64,000 nucleotides of DNA from Flavobacterium psychrophilum (lineage in GTDB: Bacteria; Bacteroidota; Bacteroidia; Flavobacteriales; Flavobacteriaceae), in NCBI GenBank assembly GCA_945879625.1, contig CAMCVA010000005.1, positions 96,038-160,037 of the forward strand, written 5' to 3'. Shown piece after piece: positions 43,197-52,176 of this stretch. Every line of letters starts with the position of its first letter. Positions within the stretch are counted from its first letter, which is position 1. The translations under genes and the position numbers were made by a program. The notes beneath the pieces are model-generated. The model worked only from the letters and a program-made list of their open reading frames with translations. It searched no databases and was not told the DNA's origin.

Positions 43197-45053
43197 ATGT
43201 CAGGTATTATTCAATTGCTTCCCGATCACGTAGCCAATCAAATTGCGGCCGGCGAAGTGGTGCAACGCCCGGCATCAGTGGTAAAAGAGTTGTTGGAAAA
43301 TGCAGTCGATGCCAAAGCAACTGATATCAAATTAATCATAAAAGACGCCGGGAAAACCTTGGTTCAAGTAATTGACAATGGACTGGGCATGAACGAAGAC
43401 GATGCGCTACTTTGTTTTGAGCGACATGCCACCTCCAAAATTCGCCAAGCAGAAGATCTATTTGCCTTACACACCAAAGGATTTCGTGGAGAAGCTTTGG
43501 CCTCGATTGCAGCCATTGCGCATGTAGAACTCAAAACCAAACAAGACCAACAGGAATTGGGTGTGCATCTCATTATTGAAGGCAGTAAATTTATAGCTCA
43601 ATCGGCGGCAGTGTTGCCCAAAGGCACCTCGTTTTTGGTAAAAAATCTGTTTTATAACATTCCGGCTCGACGCAATTTTTTGAAGTCGGATATAGTAGAG
43701 TTCAAACACATCATCGAGGAGTTTCAACGGATAGCGATGGCTCACGCCAATATCCATTTTACCTTGATGCACAACGGCAGTGAATTGTTTAATTTACCAG
43801 CCACCAATTTGCGCCAACGCATTGTAGCTTTGTTTATGGGTAAAACCAACGAAAAATTGGTCCCCGTGCAGGAGGAAACAGATTTGGTTCAAATACACGG
43901 CTTTGTGTCCAAACCCGAATTTGCCAAGAAAACCCGAGGTGAACAGTTCTTTTTTGTGAACGACCGATTCATTAAAAGTGGTTATTTGCATCATGCAGTA
44001 TTGGCCGCCTACGAAGGCTTGTTGACTGACGGAACACAACCCAGCTACTTTTTGTATTTGCAGGTTCCACCCAATACCATTGATATCAACATCCACCCCA
44101 CCAAGACGGAAATTAAATTTGACGACGAACAAGCGCTCTATGCTATACTTCGTGCAACCATTAAACACAGTTTAGGCCAATTTAACGTATCTCCGGTATT
44201 GGATTTTGATCGGGATCCCAATTTGGATACGCCCTACAATTTTAAAGATAAATCTTCGGCAGCCCCTACCATTCAAGTGGATGATACGTTTAATCCTTTT
44301 GGTACACAACCGGCTTCCTATTCACGATCAACAGCCTATTCTTCTATAAAATCAGCTGCTCCCCAATGGGAAAACCTCTATGTGGGTTTGCAGCAGGATA
44401 CCGCAGCTGTCTTTTCATCAGCAGGTCACCGATTTGAAAATGAGGAGATTACAGCCAATCTATTCGAAGAACCCAACCAAGAAACTACAACCTCCAAGCC
44501 CTATCAATTGCAACGCAAATACATTGTGAGCCCCATCAAATCAGGCATTGTAATTATTGACCAACAGCGCGCACACCAACGCATTTTGTACGAGCAACTG
44601 CTCACCAACATGACGGTGCAACAAGCACAAAGTCAGCCGTTGTTGTTTCCCTTAGTGTTCTCGTTTTCTTTACAAGAAATTCAGTTGCTCCACGAATTAA
44701 TGCCCGCCTTGCAAGCCTTGGGTTTTGCATTTGACGAAAGCCAAGCCGATCAATTGGTTATCGCGGCACTTCCCCCTCATATGGAACAAGCTGCGGTTTT
44801 GGCAGTACTGGAGTCCCTACTGCACGATTTGTCGGACGGTATTCCAGCCAGTAGTTTTAGCACCAACGATTCCATTGCCAAATCGATGGCGTGTTCGTTG
44901 GCCGTCAAAACCGGAGCCTATCTCACCGAACTGGAACAAGAACACTTAGTAAATAGTTTGTTTGCTTGCAAAGATTCGGCTGTTTCCCCTTTTCAAAAAC
45001 CAACGTTCACCACCATAAGCCTGAGTGATATCGATAAAAAATTTGCCCTATGA
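43197..45053 (+). CDS. mutL: DNA mismatch repair protein MutL
   Basis: A 618-residue GHKL ATPase linking MutS recognition to downstream repair. The start MSGIIQLLPDHVANQIAAGEVV is the family N-terminus. Motifs: ELLENAVDA, DNGLGM, RHATSKI, GFRGEALASIA, NLFYNIPARR. The C-terminal domain (from about 430) has DQQRAHQRILYE and the end motif CSLAVKTGAYLT. I do not see the DQHAxxER/endonuclease DMHxx(E/H) type motif in classic form: DQQRAHQR replaces DQHAAHER. Overlaps the rhomboid ATG by 4 bases (ATGA). Confidence 0.97.
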   Translation: MSGIIQLLPDHVANQIAAGEVVQRPASVVKELLENAVDAKATDIKLIIKDAGKTLVQVIDNGLGMNEDDALLCFERHATSKIRQAEDLFALHTKGFRGEALASIAAIAHVELKTKQDQQELGVHLIIEGSKFIAQSAAVLPKGTSFLVKNLFYNIPARRNFLKSDIVEFKHIIEEFQRIAMAHANIHFTLMHNGSELFNLPATNLRQRIVALFMGKTNEKLVPVQEETDLVQIHGFVSKPEFAKKTRGEQFFFVNDRFIKSGYLHHAVLAAYEGLLTDGTQPSYFLYLQVPPNTIDINIHPTKTEIKFDDEQALYAILRATIKHSLGQFNVSPVLDFDRDPNLDTPYNFKDKSSAAPTIQVDDTFNPFGTQPASYSRSTAYSSIKSAAPQWENLYVGLQQDTAAVFSSAGHRFENEEITANLFEEPNQETTTSKPYQLQRKYIVSPIKSGIVIIDQQRAHQRILYEQLLTNMTVQQAQSQPLLFPLVFSFSLQEIQLLHELMPALQALGFAFDESQADQLVIAALPPHMEQAAVLAVLESLLHDLSDGIPASSFSTNDSIAKSMACSLAVKTGAYLTELEQEHLVNSLFACKDSAVSPFQKPTFTTISLSDIDKKFAL

Positions 45054-45877
45054 CGCCCATTACACCCACTGTAAAACAATTGTTGATTGTAAATTTTCTG
45101 TTTTTTGCGGGCTCTCAATTGTTGGGTGATGTGGCCTACGAATACTTGTCGTTGTATGACATAGAAAACAATTCGTTTCGTATTTGGCAACCGCTCACCC
45201 ATATGTTTATGCATGCCAGTGTCTACCAAGGTAATTTTTCAAATATCATGCACATCGCATTCAATATGTTTGCCTTGTACTCGTTTGGCAGTATTTTGGA
45301 ACACTATTGGGGAGGGATTAAATTTTTGTTCTTTTATATTTCTTGCGGACTAGGTGCGGCTTTATTGCACAGCTTAGTCAACTATGTGCAAATTCAATTG
45401 TTGCTGTATCAGTTGTCGCAGTTGTCTTTATCGGCTTCTGATTTGCATGTATTATTAAATGCCAATTACAGTACTGTCTTTGACGAAAATGGCCAATTGG
45501 TTGCTGGTCAGGTGAGTTCAATTATGGAAAAAGCCCAGTTTCAACAAGCCGATTTCAATACCTTGATCAAAGCGGTTCAGCTGTGTCAAACCCCAGCCGT
45601 GGGCGCATCAGGTGCTATATACGGCTTGTTGGTAGCTTTTGCCTTTATGGCTCCCAATGCCGAATTGGGCTTGATGTTTATACCAATTCCCATCAAAGCC
45701 AAGTATTTTGTACCCGGACTTTTGGCGGTTGATTTGTTTATGGGTGTTAGCGGTGAATCCATTTTTGGAGGTGCTTCGGGTATTGCCCATTTTGCCCACA
45801 TTGGCGGCGCTTTAGTCGGATTTTTGATGGTGTGGTATTGGAAGAAAAATCAATTTAAATCCAACCGTTGGAATTAA
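45050..45877 (+). CDS. Rhomboid intramembrane serine protease (first of two)
   Basis: A 275-residue polytopic membrane protease. Catalytic Ser187 lies in GASGAIYGLL and His250 in AHFAHIGGALVGF; HIAFNMFAL carries the His and Asn of the oxyanion region. About 70 residues (112-182) between two membrane helices form a polar insert (SASDLHVLLNANYSTVFDEN region) that classic rhomboids lack. ATGA overlap with mutL indicates coupling. Substrate unknown. Confidence 0.93.
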   Translation: MTPITPTVKQLLIVNFLFFAGSQLLGDVAYEYLSLYDIENNSFRIWQPLTHMFMHASVYQGNFSNIMHIAFNMFALYSFGSILEHYWGGIKFLFFYISCGLGAALLHSLVNYVQIQLLLYQLSQLSLSASDLHVLLNANYSTVFDENGQLVAGQVSSIMEKAQFQQADFNTLIKAVQLCQTPAVGASGAIYGLLVAFAFMAPNAELGLMFIPIPIKAKYFVPGLLAVDLFMGVSGESIFGGASGIAHFAHIGGALVGFLMVWYWKKNQFKSNRWN

Positions 45878-45887
45878 GTAGCCGCAC

Positions 45888-46757
45888 ATGAGTATGCTAA
45901 ACGACATCAAAGTAGCCTATAAATTTGGCGGTATGGAACAGAAGCTCATCTTTTGGAATGTGGGAGCTTTTCTTGTTTCGGTAGTGGTTTGGTACCAATT
46001 TCGGTTGGGGGTGTTTCTATTTCCCACAGAAATAAAATTACTTGCCGATTTTAGTCATTTGGCCTACCATCCCTGGACATTATTAACCTATGGCTTTTTT
46101 CACGCGAGTTTTTTTCACCTCCTATTTAATTTGATGGTGTTGAATTTTGCCGGCAAATTGTTTCAAACTTTTTTTACACAAAAACAATTACTTGGCGTCT
46201 ATTTGCTTGGCCTGATCGTGTCAGGATTGGGTTTTGTGTTGGCGTTTCGTTTTTTTAATTTGGGTTTATCCAGCGGTTTGGTGGGTGCCTCAGGGGCAAT
46301 CATGGCCGTGTTGGTTGCTACGGCTACCTATGCTCCCCGCATGAATATTCGCTTGTTGCTCGTGGGCCAGGTGCAACTTTGGCAATTTACCTTGGTCATT
46401 TTGGTTATCGATTTACTGCAGTTGTTCACCGAAAATACCGGTGGGCACATTGCCCATTTGTCTGGGGCATTGTTTGGATTTGTCTACATCAAACTTCTAC
46501 TACAGGGCATTGATCTCAGTAAATTCATTTCCGAATTTTTTGATACATTAGCCCGCTGGTTTGGAAGTAAAAAGAAAAATTCCTTCAAAAAAGTGCATCG
46601 AAATTACCAAGTAAAGCCGCTAAAACCAGTGGCAAAAGTGGTGATCAAAGACAAAACACAGCAGCAAATTGACGACATCTTAGACAAGATTAGCCAATCG
46701 GGTTATGATAGTTTAAGTGTAGACGAAAAAGAATTTTTGTTTAAAGCAGGAAAATAA
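45888..46757 (+). CDS. Rhomboid intramembrane serine protease (second of two)
   Basis: A 289-residue protein with six to seven TM helices. Catalytic Ser is in LVGASGAIMAVL, His in GGHIAHLSGALFGF, and HLLFNLMVL carries the HxxxN motif. A basic cytoplasmic tail (about 220-260, KKKNSFKKVHRNY) ends with a small helical motif DDILDKISQSGYDSLSVDE found in many flavobacterial rhomboids. It does not have the long insert of its neighbour, so the pair is not a recent duplication. Starts 10 bases after the first rhomboid gene. Confidence 0.93.
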   Translation: MSMLNDIKVAYKFGGMEQKLIFWNVGAFLVSVVVWYQFRLGVFLFPTEIKLLADFSHLAYHPWTLLTYGFFHASFFHLLFNLMVLNFAGKLFQTFFTQKQLLGVYLLGLIVSGLGFVLAFRFFNLGLSSGLVGASGAIMAVLVATATYAPRMNIRLLLVGQVQLWQFTLVILVIDLLQLFTENTGGHIAHLSGALFGFVYIKLLLQGIDLSKFISEFFDTLARWFGSKKKNSFKKVHRNYQVKPLKPVAKVVIKDKTQQQIDDILDKISQSGYDSLSVDEKEFLFKAGK

Positions 46758-46773
46758 TCCTTCAAATTTTACA

Positions 46774-47823
46774 ATGAGACGATTATCGTGGTTTAATAAA
46801 GTAGCATTTTTGGCCAATATTGTACTCACAATATTGACTGGGATTGCCTATGTGTTGCCCTTTCTAGCGCCCAAATTGTATCCGATATTTGCAGTTCTCA
46901 CGCTTTTCATGCCCTTGTTTCTGATCCTGAATGCCTTATTCTTTTTGTATTGGCTCGTTCAGATAAAAAGCCAAATGTTGTTGTCGGGCTTGGTGTTGCT
47001 CATCGGAATTACCTTTATAACCAAGTTTTATAAATTTTCTGAAAGTAATTTGCCCGCCACCGAAAATGATTTTGTAGTTATGAGTTATAATGTGCGCCTG
47101 TTTAATTTATTTGACTGGCTGCCCAGCAAAGAGGTCCCCGAAAACATTCGGCAGTTTATCATAGATAAAAACCCTGACATTTTGTGTATTCAGGAATATT
47201 CGGCTGCGGCGCAAATTGATTTGAAAGTATATCCCTATCATTTTATTTTTATGCAAGGCAAACACATCAAAACGGGTCAGGCCATTTTTTCTAAGTTTCC
47301 AATTATTGATCAAGGCAATTTGGAACTACCGGCCAACTCCAACAACAATGTAATTTTTGCCGACATCAAACGTGGTAAGGAGATTTTGCGGGTGTACAAT
47401 ATCCATTTGCAATCGATCAAAATTTCCCCCGATGTGAACGAAATATCCGAAAATATCGACGGAATCAACCAGCAAAAATCGCAACTGCTTTTCAATCGCA
47501 TCAGCAATGCATTTCGCCAGCAACAGCAACAAGCCGAGATTATTCACCAGCATAAAATGAAATGTAAATACCCGATTTTATTGTGTGGAGACATGAACAA
47601 CAGTCCGTTTTCGTTTGTGTACCGCAACATCAAAGGCGATTTCCAAGACTGTTTTGAAGAGGTGGGAAAAGGCTTTGGACAAACCTATAAGTTTAAGTAC
47701 TACCCGGCGCGTATCGACTATATTTTTGCCGATCCAAGTCTGAAAGTAAAAAGTTTTGAGAGCTTTCCTGGCTTTGTCAATTCCGATCATTTTCCCATCA
47801 TGACCCGCTTGGCTTTCGAGTAG
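46774..47823 (+). CDS. Endonuclease/exonuclease/phosphatase (EEP) family membrane protein
   Basis: A 349-residue protein. The N-terminus has two to three TM helices (about 8-95), then an EEP fold: MSYNVRLFNLF, DILCIQEYSA with the metal-binding Glu, LLCGDMNNSPFSFVYRNI, the YPARIDYIFAD motif and NSDHFPIMTRL with the catalytic His. Substrate could be nucleic acid, phospholipid or phosphoinositide-like; not decidable. Ends one base before the WbqC stop on the other strand. Confidence 0.9.
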   Translation: MRRLSWFNKVAFLANIVLTILTGIAYVLPFLAPKLYPIFAVLTLFMPLFLILNALFFLYWLVQIKSQMLLSGLVLLIGITFITKFYKFSESNLPATENDFVVMSYNVRLFNLFDWLPSKEVPENIRQFIIDKNPDILCIQEYSAAAQIDLKVYPYHFIFMQGKHIKTGQAIFSKFPIIDQGNLELPANSNNNVIFADIKRGKEILRVYNIHLQSIKISPDVNEISENIDGINQQKSQLLFNRISNAFRQQQQQAEIIHQHKMKCKYPILLCGDMNNSPFSFVYRNIKGDFQDCFEEVGKGFGQTYKFKYYPARIDYIFADPSLKVKSFESFPGFVNSDHFPIMTRLAFE

Positions 47824-48435
47824 TTAAAGCGTTTGTTGTTTTAGGAAATCTAAGGCAAATCGACCTTCATTAAAGAGCAAATCCAACACACTCAAATTGG
47901 AAATAAAACCATGTTTATCGGCAAATACTTGCGGATATTCCGTTACTGTTGTTTGGTCTTTTTTGCCATTGGCTAAACACCTAAAATCTTTGATATCGCT
48001 GCGTTCTTGAAAATATTCTTCGGTTTTTTCGTAGATAAACGGCAAGCCCAAACAGTCAAATACCAACTCCATTGCCCGAAAGTTTAAGTCGAATAAAAAC
48101 GTTGGCTTATCTATAAATAGCGGCATGAATTTGTCTTCGTAGTATTCAAAAAAAGGCGAAGTGCGGTAAGCTGCTTCCAGCGATTTGAAATGCTGTTTTT
48201 GCCAATCAAAGGCCCATTCTATTTTGACATCTTGGGCTGCTTGATGACGCTCATTGTTGTGTTTAATAGGGATGTTGAGCAATTGAATTCCATTGGGACT
48301 GTAGATGTAGGTTCGGCTGCGGTTAGTCTGTTTCTGAAAATGATCATGAACTTCAAATGTAATTCCGTCGGCTTGTGCCATCGCCGATAAATGGCTGATA
48401 GACGGAAAGTAAGTGGGCAAAAATAACGAGCGCAT
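47824..48435 (-). CDS. WbqC-like family protein
   Basis: A 203-residue protein of the WbqC family (LFLPTYFPSISHLSAMAQA, IYSPNGIQLLNIPIKH, DWQKQHFKSLEAAYRTSPFFEYYED split, FDLNFRAMELV). Members occur in O-antigen loci in some bacteria, but in flavobacteria the gene sits in the parA-lepB cluster. Activity unproven; some relatives are thought to be acyl- or glycan-linked enzymes. Last gene of the parA operon; 9 bases after lepB. Confidence 0.88.
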   Translation of the reverse strand: MRSLFLPTYFPSISHLSAMAQADGITFEVHDHFQKQTNRSRTYIYSPNGIQLLNIPIKHNNERHQAAQDVKIEWAFDWQKQHFKSLEAAYRTSPFFEYYEDKFMPLFIDKPTFLFDLNFRAMELVFDCLGLPFIYEKTEEYFQERSDIKDFRCLANGKKDQTTVTEYPQVFADKHGFISNLSVLDLLFNEGRFALDFLKQQTL

Positions 48436-48444
48436 AGCGGGTGA

Positions 48445-49989
48445 TTAGGCGTTTTGTTTCTTTTTGTTCAAGTAGAAGCTAATGCCAAAATAGGCCGCCA
48501 AGGCCAACAAGAAAAATTTCAAATACGAAAACGGTTCGCCCTCTCCATTTACAGTGGTAAACACGCGTTCCCAGCGAATTTTGTTCAACCCGCGTCCGTT
48601 TGGATCTACACTCAGCCAAATGAAAACTGGTTTTCCTACAATGTGATTTTCAGGCACATAACCCCAAAAACGACTGTCTTCTGAATTGTGTCGGTTGTCT
48701 CCCATCATCCAATAGTAGTTTTGTTTGAAGGTATACGATGTGGCAGTGCTTCCGTTTATTTTGATGCTAGTTCCCTGCAGCTCAAGTGTATTGCCTTCGT
48801 ATTCTTTGATGATGCGTGCATAAAACGGCAAATTGGCTGCGGTAAGTTCTACAGTTTTTCCAGCTTCTGGAATGTAAATGGGTCCGTAATTGTCTCGATT
48901 CCAAGTGGTGTTTTGCGGAAAAACAGACGGATCAGCTTCTTGCATTAGGTTTTTTACAATTGAAACTACAACAGGATTGTTTTTGAGTCGAGCGGCAGAA
49001 TCTGCAGTTAAGGCTGAAAATATGTAGGTGTTGGGTGTGCGGTTATCGATATAAATCGGGTCAGTAATTTGCAATTCTTTTTGCAAATAGGTTTCGTCAA
49101 ATCCACCGCCGTTTGTGGTTACCAAATAGGAATATTGTGGGCGCGCCCGCTGCGGCATAACCAAGGGTTTGTGATTAATATAAACCAATCCCTCTTTAAT
49201 TTCGAGAGTATCTCCCGGAATACCCTGACAGCGTTTCACGTAATTTGACTTTTTGTCTATGGGTTTATTGGCTTTGCGTTTGGAGGTATCAAAAAACTTG
49301 TATACCGTATCTACTGGCCAGTTAAATACCACAATATCGTTGCGGTCTATTTTTTGCAAGCCCGGAAATCTGAAGTAAGGCAACTGTGGATAATTCAAAT
49401 ACGATTTTTTGTGCATTAACGGAATGCTGTCATGTACCATCGGCATCGAAACGGCAGTGAGCGGAGTTCGTGCGCCGTAATGAAATTTACTTACAAATAA
49501 GAAATCGCCAATGAGTAAAGATTTTTCGAGTGAAGCAGTAGGAATTGTAAACGGTTGCATGACATAGGTATGCACCATGGTGGCCACAACGATAGCAAAT
49601 AATAGTGAACTGATGGTATCAGCGGTTTTGTTAACAGGAACTAAACTGCGTTCAGGCAGGTGTTTTAACGGCTTGGTATAGGCCAAATAGGCGCCGTATA
49701 AACCAAAGGTGAAGATGGCCAAAAAGGTATCTTTTGTTGAATTATACCCAAAACTTCGGCAGCTTTCTACCCAAACAACGGGAAACATAATGAGATTTAC
49801 TATAGGCACAAACAACAAGATGGTCCACCAGCTTGGTCGGTTGATGATTTTCATGAAAAGTATGCCGTTATACACCGGTACAAAAGCTTCCCAGCGTTTT
49901 CTGCCGGTGGCTTCATACATTTTCCAAGTGCCAAGTCCGTGTACAATTTGCACGGCAGCAAATAAAATAATCCATTGAATAAGTGTCAT
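48445..49989 (-). CDS. lepB: Signal peptidase I, long Bacteroidetes form
   Basis: A 514-residue inner-membrane peptidase that removes signal peptides. An N-terminal DUF5684-like membrane part (1-110) precedes the S26 domain. Catalytic Ser153 lies in FTIPTASLEKSLLIGD (Leu instead of Met after Ser), the Lys dyad partner is K252 in YVKRCQGIPGD, and box E is YYWMMGDNRHNSEDSRFWGYVP. Between box D and box E is a ~190-residue insert (about 265-455), longer than in E. coli. Part of the par operon; 25 bases after dapB. Confidence 0.96.
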   Translation of the reverse strand: MTLIQWIILFAAVQIVHGLGTWKMYEATGRKRWEAFVPVYNGILFMKIINRPSWWTILLFVPIVNLIMFPVVWVESCRSFGYNSTKDTFLAIFTFGLYGAYLAYTKPLKHLPERSLVPVNKTADTISSLLFAIVVATMVHTYVMQPFTIPTASLEKSLLIGDFLFVSKFHYGARTPLTAVSMPMVHDSIPLMHKKSYLNYPQLPYFRFPGLQKIDRNDIVVFNWPVDTVYKFFDTSKRKANKPIDKKSNYVKRCQGIPGDTLEIKEGLVYINHKPLVMPQRARPQYSYLVTTNGGGFDETYLQKELQITDPIYIDNRTPNTYIFSALTADSAARLKNNPVVVSIVKNLMQEADPSVFPQNTTWNRDNYGPIYIPEAGKTVELTAANLPFYARIIKEYEGNTLELQGTSIKINGSTATSYTFKQNYYWMMGDNRHNSEDSRFWGYVPENHIVGKPVFIWLSVDPNGRGLNKIRWERVFTTVNGEGEPFSYLKFFLLALAAYFGISFYLNKKKQNA

Positions 49990-50014
49990 AATCGTCTGTA
50001 TTTTATAGGTTTAA

Positions 50015-50716
50015 TTATTCCAGTTCGAGTACATTTTTCATGCTAAATACGCCAGTTTTTCCAATAATCCATTCGGCGGCAATTACCGAGCCATAAGCAA
50101 ATCCTTCGCGGGTGTGTGCCGTATGTTTAATTTCAATTTGATCTACCTCAGAATCGTAAAATACTGAATGCGTGCCCGGTACATTTTCTATTCTTTTGGC
50201 TGTTATTTCAATTTCATTGGGTTGCGCTTCGGCCAATGACCACCCGTTGTAATTGGAATTGGCCACAATGTCGTTGGCCAAAGAAATAGCCGTTCCACTA
50301 GGGGCATCCAATTTTTGGGTGTGGTGAATTTCTTCCATGCTCACGCGGTATTGCCCATGCGGAGCCATGAGTTGGGCCAGTTTTCGGTTTAATTCAAAAA
50401 ACAAATTTACCCCCAAACTAAAATTTGATCCGTACAAAAAGGCGCCTTTGTTTTGTTGGCACAATTCGGCCATCTTGTCATAATCCTGTAACCAACCCGT
50501 TGTGCCACATACGATAGGAACGTTGTATTGCAGACAAGCAGTAATATTTTCTACTGCAGAGGCTGGCACACTAAAATCGATGGCCACGTCGGCCAGTTCT
50601 AGCCCGTCAAAAGTAGAACTGCTGCTTTTGCGCAACACAATTTCATGTCCGCGATTGAGCGCCACTTTTTCGATGACTTTACCCATTTTGCCGTAGCCTA
50701 AAAGTGCTAGTTTCAT
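50015..50716 (-). CDS. dapB: 4-hydroxy-tetrahydrodipicolinate reductase
   Basis: A 233-residue NAD(P)H enzyme of lysine and diaminopimelate synthesis. N-terminal LLGYGKMGKVIE is the nucleotide-binding loop; VIDFSVPASAV matches A-I-D-F-S/T; CGTTGW and SNFSLGVNLFF follow. The substrate motif is EIHHTQKLDAPSGTAISLA with catalytic His-His and Lys. Ends typical. The start overlaps the DUF5683 stop by 4 bases. Confidence 0.97.
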   Translation of the reverse strand: MKLALLGYGKMGKVIEKVALNRGHEIVLRKSSSSTFDGLELADVAIDFSVPASAVENITACLQYNVPIVCGTTGWLQDYDKMAELCQQNKGAFLYGSNFSLGVNLFFELNRKLAQLMAPHGQYRVSMEEIHHTQKLDAPSGTAISLANDIVANSNYNGWSLAEAQPNEIEITAKRIENVPGTHSVFYDSEVDQIEIKHTAHTREGFAYGSVIAAEWIIGKTGVFSMKNVLELE

Positions 50717-51264
50717 TTGAATTTGAAGTTGAGGGCTACGCCCATAGTGGGTTTGTAATTTAACCCGTTAGAATAGATTTCGGGTTTAAAACTAAGGTTG
50801 TCGTTCACATTAAATTGTCCCAAATGAGCATCAACATTGGCGTCAATGATATTGAGTACATAGAAGCCAATCGCGCAAAGCAAGGATAAATCGCGGTTGC
50901 GTTGATAAAATTGTTGGGCTTGAATGAGTCGAGCATTATCCAAGTAGTCAAAAGCTTCGTTGGGAATACCTGCCAAGCGATCTTTGTAGGCATTGCGGTA
51001 GGTTTGGTAACGGGCGTTGTTGAGCGTGTAATAATAAATACTTGCGCCAATCGCGCCATAGACCAAGGGAACTTTCCAATATTTTTTGTTGTATACCTGA
51101 CCCAAACCGGGCACTACGGCCGAATAAAAAGCGGCTTTTGCCGGAGCAAGCGGATTAATTTCACGATCGGGTAGGGTGTCTTTGGTGGTAATAATTTGCA
51201 TGGTTTCACCTTGTGCATAGCTGCAGTTTCCTATAAGAAGGAATCCAACCAAAAGGATGTACAT
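50713..51264 (-). CDS. DUF5683-domain protein
   Basis: A 183-residue exported protein. The ATG at 51264 gives MYILLVGFLLIGNCSYAQ as signal peptide; a GTG at 51276 would add four residues and touch the parB stop. Core pattern KAAFYSAVVPGLGQVYNKKYWKVPLVYGAIG (split: PGLGQVYNKKYWK, PLVYGAIGAS) and a second membrane-like segment LLCAIGFYVLNIIDANVDAH are DUF5683 signatures. Role unknown; conserved beside parB and dapB. Confidence 0.88.
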   Translation of the reverse strand: MYILLVGFLLIGNCSYAQGETMQIITTKDTLPDREINPLAPAKAAFYSAVVPGLGQVYNKKYWKVPLVYGAIGASIYYYTLNNARYQTYRNAYKDRLAGIPNEAFDYLDNARLIQAQQFYQRNRDLSLLCAIGFYVLNIIDANVDAHLGQFNVNDNLSFKPEIYSNGLNYKPTMGVALNFKFK

Positions 51265-51275
51265 GCAAACCCGCA

Positions 51276-52175
51276 CTAGCCCTGAATGAGTTTGAGGATG
51301 CGGTTAAAATCTTCTTCCGAATGAAACGGAATATTGATTTTCCCTTTGCCATTTCCGCTTAGTTTCACTTCGACTTTGGTGCCAAAATAGGCGCCAAATG
51401 ATTTGATGTGGGTATCTGCTATAGGGAATGAGCCGGCTTTAGCTGGTTTTTTGACAGCTGGTTTTAAACTTTCTTGGTAGCTTTTTACCAGTGCTTCGGT
51501 TTCACGCACCGACAAGTTTTGGCTCACAATTTTTTGGTAGATGCTGGTTTGTACATCCAAATCCTCAATGTTGATGATGGCTCGGCCGTGTCCCATACTA
51601 ATGAAGCCGTCGCGAATGCCCGTTTGGATAATCGGATCTAATTTTAATAAACGCAAGTAGTTGGCAATGGTAGACCGTTTTTTGCCCACACGTTCACTCA
51701 TTTGTTCTTGCGTAAGTTGAATTTCATCAATTAATCGTTGGTAGGACAAAGCAATTTCTATCGGGTCTAAATCGTGGCGTTGGATGTTTTCTACCAAGGC
51801 CATGGTGAGTGATTCTTGGTCGTTGGCAATGCGAATGTAGGCGGGAATAGTAGTTAATCCGGCTGTTTTAGAAGCTCGTAATCTTCGCTCTCCTGAAATT
51901 AATTGGTATTTATTGAAATCGGTTTTACGCACCGTAATGGGTTGAATCACGCCCAATTCCCGGATAGACGAAGCCAATTCTGTCAAGGTATCTTCGTTAA
52001 AATTGCTGCGGGGTTGAAACGGATTAATTTCAATGGCCTCAATATCCAGTTCTATAATGTTGCCCACCACCTTGTCGGCATTTTTGTCGTGTACCGACTG
52101 AATGTTGTTGTCTGGGTCTTTTAATAAAGCCGATAAACCTCTGCCCATGGCTTGTTTTTTTCCTGCTTGAGCCAT
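51276..52175 (-). CDS. parB: Chromosome partitioning protein ParB
   Basis: A 299-residue CTP-dependent DNA clamp that loads at parS. Start at MAQAGKKQAMGRGLSALL: longer starts would overlap parA by about 95 bases. The ParB/Sulfiredoxin domain has INPFQPRSNF, ELGVIQPITVR and SGERRLRASK (the CTP motif GERRxRA); the HTH region has VGKKRSTIANYLRLLKL. The C-terminal dimer domain follows. One base after parA. Confidence 0.97.
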   Translation of the reverse strand: MAQAGKKQAMGRGLSALLKDPDNNIQSVHDKNADKVVGNIIELDIEAIEINPFQPRSNFNEDTLTELASSIRELGVIQPITVRKTDFNKYQLISGERRLRASKTAGLTTIPAYIRIANDQESLTMALVENIQRHDLDPIEIALSYQRLIDEIQLTQEQMSERVGKKRSTIANYLRLLKLDPIIQTGIRDGFISMGHGRAIINIEDLDVQTSIYQKIVSQNLSVRETEALVKSYQESLKPAVKKPAKAGSFPIADTHIKSFGAYFGTKVEVKLSGNGKGKINIPFHSEEDFNRILKLIQG

Positions 52176-52176
52176 A

